Assembly: GCA_963781305.1 (NCBI GenBank)
Contig: CAWAFL010000011.1
Location: forward strand, 558,001 to 622,000
DNA: 64,000 nucleotides
Direction: 5' to 3'
From: DASXMT01 sp963781305
GTDB taxonomy: Bacteria > Actinomycetota > Acidimicrobiia > Acidimicrobiales > RAAP-2
Shown piece by piece: positions 59,932-64,000 of the stretch (within the stretch, counting starts at the first letter, position 1; every line of letters begins with the position of its first letter). Below the pieces are notes generated by a model. That model was not told the DNA's origin. It did no database searches and worked only from the letters and a program-made list of their open reading frames with translations. Made by a program: the position numbers and the translations under genes.

Positions 59932-61143
59932 CTACATGAAGTTCCTGGTGTGGAGGCGGGCCAACTCCGTGGCCTCGCCATCGGTGAACCCGAGGCGGAC
60001 CAGGCGCCGCCGCCGGCCTTCTTCCATGTCGGCCTGGAGCGACTGAACGGCGTCCCAGCCGGCCCGGATCGCACGTGGTTCCCACGACCGCGCCGCCAGC
60101 AGCACCAGGCTGTCGTGGACGGCCGGTGCCAGCCCGGACGTCGAGGCCAATGCGTGGTAGCGCCGCTCGAGGGCAGCCCGTAGTTGGTCGCGGTGCTCGG
60201 GCCGTGCGGTGACGTGTTCACCGAGATGGGCGAGGGAGAAGGCGACGTGTCGGGCCTCGTCGGCGAGGGCCAGGTGGGTGATGCGGGCCGTGACCGGGTC
60301 CGGGGCGTAGGTCTCGAGGAACGACAGCAGCGACAAGAAGGTGCCTTCCCCGAGCGTCGACAACAGGAACGAGGCGTTGGCCCAGCCCGGCTCGTCGAGC
60401 AGGCTCTGGAGCGACGCCCGGCCCCCGGCCCCCGAGATCCCGACCGGTTGCCCGCACAGGCCGGCACGACGGCTGAACACCTCGACGTGGCGAGCCTCGT
60501 CGGCAGCCTGGGTGGCGAGAAATCCGCTGATCTCCCGGTAGTGGGGGTGCACGCGGCCCAAGAATCGGGCCGACACCAACAGGGCGGTCTGCTCGTTCTC
60601 GACCAGATAGGTCATCGTCTGCACGACGGCGGCCTCGATCTCTGGGGCGAGCGACGGCGGCGTCCAGTCGACGGCGGTGGCGGGATCCCATTGGTTGGCC
60701 GCGGCCTGCGCATACAACATGGGAGCCAGGTCGGTCCACACCATGTCCTTTCGGTCGAGATCCACCCCGGGTAGCTGCGGACCCCCGCTCTCGACCAGGG
60801 CCCCCCTGGCGGCCAAGCCCCAGGTGGCCGGTGCCTGGTCCGACACCGCAGCACTCACCCCTGCCCGTTCGGCATCGGCCCATCGTCGTTCGTTCGTGTC
60901 GCCCCGGATCAGGACCAGGGAGGGGTGGCGCTCGACGCGGTGGCCCAGCTGACGGGCCCAGGCGGCAACGTGGACCTCGAGTGAGGGATCGGTTCCGATG
61001 ACCCGCAGCCGCTCGCCCGGTGCCAACCCGGCGAGCGACCGCTCGATCAGGAGGTGGCCGCCCCGGTCGAGGCCGAGTGGGCCCAGGTCGACGAGGTGGG
61101 CGTCGTCACTTGGTTCGTAGCCGTCATGGTTCGTAGTCGGCAA
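59932..61143 (-). CDS. Fusion of a TusA-like domain and a ferritin-like diiron domain
   Basis: 403 residues. Residues 17-80 follow the TusA/SirA beta-alpha-beta layout (VDLGPLGLDRGGHLLIERSL, AGLAPGERLRVIGTDPSLEV, WARQLGHRV), but the catalytic C-P-x-P is gone (LDRGGH in its place). Residues 135-340 are a helical ferritin-like domain with diiron ligands E184, E216-x-x-H219 (DEARH), E266 and E296-x-x-H299 (DEARH). TTG start at 61143 inside the end of the preceding gene (20-bp overlap). It is the third gene of an operon convergent to selABD. It may be a diiron oxygenase/oxidase acting on a sulfur or selenium compound; this is inference. Confidence 0.8.
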   Translation of the reverse strand: MPTTNHDGYEPSDDAHLVDLGPLGLDRGGHLLIERSLAGLAPGERLRVIGTDPSLEVHVAAWARQLGHRVERHPSLVLIRGDTNERRWADAERAGVSAAVSDQAPATWGLAARGALVESGGPQLPGVDLDRKDMVWTDLAPMLYAQAAANQWDPATAVDWTPPSLAPEIEAAVVQTMTYLVENEQTALLVSARFLGRVHPHYREISGFLATQAADEARHVEVFSRRAGLCGQPVGISGAGGRASLQSLLDEPGWANASFLLSTLGEGTFLSLLSFLETYAPDPVTARITHLALADEARHVAFSLAHLGEHVTARPEHRDQLRAALERRYHALASTSGLAPAVHDSLVLLAARSWEPRAIRAGWDAVQSLQADMEEGRRRRLVRLGFTDGEATELARLHTRNFM

Positions 61144-61948
61144 CCGTGACCTGTCCGTGGTGATCGTAGAAGCCGATTCGATCGACGGCTTCTTCGAGCT
61201 GGACGTATCCCGAGGTCCGCCCGGGAAGCCATCGGGTGAGGCCTTCGAGGTCCAAGAGCGGTCGCACCGCCGGATCGGCGTAGTCCATTTCCAAGAGCAG
61301 CGACACGAAGCGACCGAGGGACTCCGGTGATTCGCCGGTGGCAGTCATGTTGCAGTGATCGTAGGGGGGAGTGTGGGCAAGGATCCTCGTCGATCCGGCC
61401 GGCAGGGTCCCCTCCTTGGACAGCATCAGGTGGGTGGCGTCGCTCATGCACGCCGCGTCTACCTCTCCGGCCACCAGCGCTCGGGCCGCGTCCCGCTCGC
61501 CGCCGATGTGGTCACCGTGGAGGCCCACGCCGACGTCGAAGCGCCTCACGGTGATCGGCGTGTCGCCGATCAACGCCAGCGGCAACAGGGTGGCCTGGGG
61601 CGAGTCGATCGCTCCCACGCCCACGGTGGCGCCTTCCAGCTCATCGAGCTCGGCGGTCGACGAATCAGCCGGGACGACGATGACCGACACCAGGTCCTGG
61701 TCGGTGTCGCGCATGACCAGCGATGTGGCCGACGGCACCAGTCGCCTGGTCCTGACCCATGCCAGCGGCGAATTCCAGGCCACGTCGATGGATCCACCGA
61801 CCAGTTCTTCCACCTGTCGCTCGTAGTGGGAGTACAAGACGTAGTCGAAGTCCAAGCCCCGGTGGCGAAGCCACACCCGGAATCCGTCCCAGATCGTGAC
61901 CACCTTCGGGTCGTAGGCGACCGCCCCGAGTCGGAGGGGTCGGGTCAT
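61124..61948 (-). CDS. PhnD/SsuA-like substrate-binding-fold protein without signal peptide
   Basis: 274 residues starting in the stop of the upstream gene (ATGA). RLGAVAYDPKVVTIWDGFRVWLRHRGLDFDYVLYSHYERQVEELV, GGSIDVAWNSPLAWVRTRRL, EGATVGVGAIDSPQATLLPL and GGERDAARALVAGEVDAACM match periplasmic binding proteins of phosphonate/sulfonate ABC transporters. It starts at the mature-domain position with no signal peptide, and no permease or ATPase gene is near. It is therefore probably a cytoplasmic enzyme or carrier with this fold. Conserved C-terminal HTPPYDHCNM could hold a catalytic or ligand site. Confidence 0.82.
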   Translation of the reverse strand: MTRPLRLGAVAYDPKVVTIWDGFRVWLRHRGLDFDYVLYSHYERQVEELVGGSIDVAWNSPLAWVRTRRLVPSATSLVMRDTDQDLVSVIVVPADSSTAELDELEGATVGVGAIDSPQATLLPLALIGDTPITVRRFDVGVGLHGDHIGGERDAARALVAGEVDAACMSDATHLMLSKEGTLPAGSTRILAHTPPYDHCNMTATGESPESLGRFVSLLLEMDYADPAVRPLLDLEGLTRWLPGRTSGYVQLEEAVDRIGFYDHHGQVTVADYEP

Positions 61949-63066
61949 AGCAGCGGAAGTCCGTTGATGGCCCGCCCGACGAAGTCGTAGAGGGTATCCG
62001 ATGTCGGAGCCATGACCCGAAGGGCGCGGGCGTCGCGAAACCGGCGTTCGATGCCCAGTTCCTTGCGGAACGCGGCTCCACCGCACACCTTCATGGCCAG
62101 GTCGGTGACCAAGGCGGCGGCTTCTCCGGCTGCCGCTTTGACCTCCAGCACCCGCAACAGTGCGTCGGGCCGTTGCCCGGCCATGGCCGCCAGCGTGTCG
62201 GTCAAAAGGGCGGCGGCCTGATCGGTGGCGATGCGCATCCGGGCGTGGTCCATCCGCGCCACCAGGGTGTCGGCCAATGACTGGTTCAGGTGCTCGAGTC
62301 GGGTCGAGCGCAGGTGGGCGCCGGTCTCGTCGGTAACCGCCTCCATCAGGCCGACACTGAACGCCGCGTTCAGGACCAAGAACCACGGCAACACGTCGGC
62401 CAAGGCGATGTCCAGGCCGGCGCCGTCCGCTCCGAGCATGGCATCGTCTTGAACCTCCACCCCGGAGGCGACGACCGGTGCCGAGCGGTTCCCTCGAAGC
62501 CCCAAGCCGTCGAAGGCTCCCGGTTCGGAGAGACCGGCCGCATCACCAGGAACCAACCACAGGGTCATGGGACCCTCGGCGGCGAGCGGCTGGCTCGACC
62601 ACACGTAGGTGTCCGCCTCGCCCGCTGCGGTGATCCAGCTCTTTTCGGCGTCGAGGCGGACGCGGCCAGGGGCAGAGGCCCTCGCCGTTCCCAGTGGGAC
62701 CCAGAACTGACTCCGGGAGCCCGACTCGGAAAAGGCCAGGGTGGAGAGGTGCTCTCCGGCGGCGATCGCCTTTTTGACCTCGTCGGGGCCGAAGCGATCG
62801 ATCACCGCAGCCGCCGTGTAGTGCATGAGCACGATCATCGCCGTCGAGCCGCACGCACCGGCTAGCTTGCGGATCACCGTCACCGCCTCGGCCAGCTCGC
62901 CGCCACCACCCCCCGCCGATTCCGCCATGGGCAGGCCCATCACCCCCGCCGCGGCCAGGCCGGCAAGGGATTCCCTCGGGAACTCCCCGGATGAGTCGAC
63001 CTGCTCGGCGTGGGGGCGCACGCTCTGGTCGATAACCCGGTCCAGCTCGTTGACAGTCATGTGCAT
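61945..63066 (-). CDS. Acyl-CoA dehydrogenase-fold flavoprotein
   Basis: 373 residues from ATG 63066. N-terminal helical part LAGLAAAGVMGLPMAESAGGGGGELAEAV, middle STLAFSESGSRSQFWVPLGTA, and C-terminal KVCGGAAFRKELGIERRFRDARAL are characteristic of the ACAD fold. The usual Y-E-G-T segment with the catalytic glutamate is M-A-P-T (RVMAPTSDTLYDFVGRA), so it should not do ordinary acyl-CoA dehydrogenation. Relatives such as DszC/SfnC act as flavin monooxygenases on organosulfur compounds. It is first in the three-gene operon. Confidence 0.85.
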   Translation of the reverse strand: MHMTVNELDRVIDQSVRPHAEQVDSSGEFPRESLAGLAAAGVMGLPMAESAGGGGGELAEAVTVIRKLAGACGSTAMIVLMHYTAAAVIDRFGPDEVKKAIAAGEHLSTLAFSESGSRSQFWVPLGTARASAPGRVRLDAEKSWITAAGEADTYVWSSQPLAAEGPMTLWLVPGDAAGLSEPGAFDGLGLRGNRSAPVVASGVEVQDDAMLGADGAGLDIALADVLPWFLVLNAAFSVGLMEAVTDETGAHLRSTRLEHLNQSLADTLVARMDHARMRIATDQAAALLTDTLAAMAGQRPDALLRVLEVKAAAGEAAALVTDLAMKVCGGAAFRKELGIERRFRDARALRVMAPTSDTLYDFVGRAINGLPLL

Positions 63067-63390
63067 AACAAAACCTCGCTCCATCGAACTCTAAGACGTC
63101 ACAAACCCTCGAGAAGACCCGCGAAGGACCCGACTGTTGACGGACCTCATCGCTCAGCTGGGGGAGTGGGACAGCGGTCACCGCCCGACCGGGCGGTATT
63201 GCTGATGCTCACTTATGTCGGGCCACGCGCACCCCCCTTCTCGCGGTTCAGGTCCCGCAATTGTGACCGATCCAGCCGGCTGGGGCCGAGGGAGAGCTCA
63301 TTGCGGCAGTGCGCAGGAGGTCGGCGCCGTATATGCGCGTCGTGTACCGCCAGGCCACCGGCCATCAAGTGGCCACTGCGGGTGCGATGC
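63067..63390. other. Intergenic region, no gene seen
   Basis: 324 bp between the flavoprotein gene start and the SDR stop. No coding frame of note. The part next to 63066 must carry the promoter of the minus-strand operon. No clear palindrome seen. Confidence 0.5.
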
Positions 63391-64000
63391 CTATTCGCCA
63401 GCCGGGAAGTCGGCAGACCGACTGACCTCTGCCCATTGTTCGGCTTCGGCGGCACGGGCCTCGGCCGATTGGGCAGCCGATTCGACCGCTCCCGCCCCGA
63501 GCAGGAGTCGGAGCGGCGGTTCTGCGAGCCCGACGATGTCGAGGATGATCCGGGCCGCCCGGGCTGGGTCTCCCTGCCACCTGTCAACCGTCGACTCCCG
63601 GTAGCGGTTCATCTTCCCGACGGTGTCCTCGTAGTCTGGACCGACGGGCTGGCTGCGCATCGACGAGCCACCCCAGTCCGTCCGGAATCCTCCGGGCTCG
63701 ACGATCGTGACCTTGATGCCGAGCGGCTTCACCTCGGCGTTGAGGACGTCGGAGAAGCCCTCGACGCCGAATTTGGCCGTCTGGTACGCGCCCATTCCCG
63801 GCGATCCACCGACCCGACCACCGATCGACGAGAACTGCAGGAAGTGGCCCGAGCCCTGTCGGTGGAACACGGGTAGGGCCGCCTTGGTCACGTTGACCAC
63901 GCCGAACAGGTCGGTCTCGATCTGGGCCCGGAAGTCTTCATCGGTCACCTCTTCGATGGGCGCGCTGTTTGCGTAGCCGGCGTTGTTCACCACGACGTCG
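63391..64000 (-). CDS. Short-chain dehydrogenase/reductase, N-terminus cut off by the window
   Basis: About 203 residues remain. VVNNAGYANSAPIEEVTDEDF contains the NNAG motif, and S-x12-YxxxK is present in FLQFSSIGGRVGGSPGMGAYQTAKFGVEG (Ser, Tyr, Lys). The nucleotide-binding G-x-x-x-G-x-G lies beyond position 64000. PGG following the active site and EPGGFRTDWGG are usual for classical SDRs. Substrate unknown. Confidence 0.9.
   Translation of the reverse strand, partial: DVVVNNAGYANSAPIEEVTDEDFRAQIETDLFGVVNVTKAALPVFHRQGSGHFLQFSSIGGRVGGSPGMGAYQTAKFGVEGFSDVLNAEVKPLGIKVTIVEPGGFRTDWGGSSMRSQPVGPDYEDTVGKMNRYRESTVDRWQGDPARAARIILDIVGLAEPPLRLLLGAGAVESAAQSAEARAAEAEQWAEVSRSADFPAGE

Noticed and set aside
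59932..61143. In-frame UGA selenocysteine codon in the sel-adjacent operon
   Set aside because: None of the three proteins has an internal UGA; their ends are ordinary stops with short overlaps.
1..64000. CRISPR arrays, transposases, integrases, phage genes, toxin-antitoxin pairs
   Set aside because: No regularly spaced repeats of 20-40 bp and no recognisable proteins of these classes were found on either strand.

Overview
The window is GC-rich, gene-dense DNA from a high-GC actinobacterium. An F420-type luciferase-like oxidoreductase, many TetR and ArsR regulators, four ECF sigma factors, KstR-like lipid genes, MenG/MenJ-like quinone genes and frequent GTG starts with 4-bp ATGA/GTGA overlaps all fit this. 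A soil or freshwater acidimicrobial lineage seems likely, but that is inference. I see no plasmid, phage, transposase, CRISPR or rRNA signal.

Layout. 1-4.1 kb: a frameshifted secreted repeat protein, a DUF4331 protein, a small Tat-signal protein and a divergent ECF sigma factor. 4.1-7.5 kb: small stress-type genes (CsbD, a 54-residue membrane peptide) and a 14-TM MFS exporter. 7.7-13.5 kb: a probable copper/cytochrome oxidase assembly operon (zinc-finger anti-sigma, DoxX-like/SCO1 fusion, secreted propeller-like protein, CtaG) divergent from its ECF sigma factor. 13.5-21.6 kb: a TetR relic, MsrA, an ABC exporter with a frameshifted ATPase, two Y-x4-D secreted-repeat proteins, and a serine hydrolase that has lost its catalytic residues. 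21.7-25.5 kb: TetR, acyl-CoA ligase and a binding protein, bracketed by two copies of one operator, the second in front of a possible P450 stub. 25.5-32.3 kb: membrane protein, HbpS-like protein plus formaldehyde dehydrogenase, and a TetR/hotdog operon divergent from a DapA-family enzyme across a perfect 24-bp palindrome.

32.5-45.4 kb: two carboxymuconolactone decarboxylase/ECF sigma pairs, each with a promoter matching the published ECF41 consensus; quinone-type genes; several decayed genes (MFS, metallo-beta-lactamase); an ATP-dependent DNA ligase; and an ArsR/SRPBCC operon behind tandem operators. 45.5-55.6 kb: transporter, patatin, MerR, GH15 glucoamylase, a second ArsR/SRPBCC pair with the same operator type, phosphoribosyltransferase, PRC-barrel protein and an LLM oxidoreductase.

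55.7-63.1 kb is the most interesting part. It holds a complete selenocysteine machinery (tRNA-Sec, selA-selB-selD with ATGA overlaps), facing a tightly overlapping three-gene operon of unknown function: an acyl-CoA-dehydrogenase-fold flavoprotein, a PhnD/SsuA-like binding protein with no signal peptide, and a fusion of a cysteine-less TusA-like domain to a ferritin-like diiron domain. No obvious selenoprotein lies in the window. The window ends inside a short-chain dehydrogenase.
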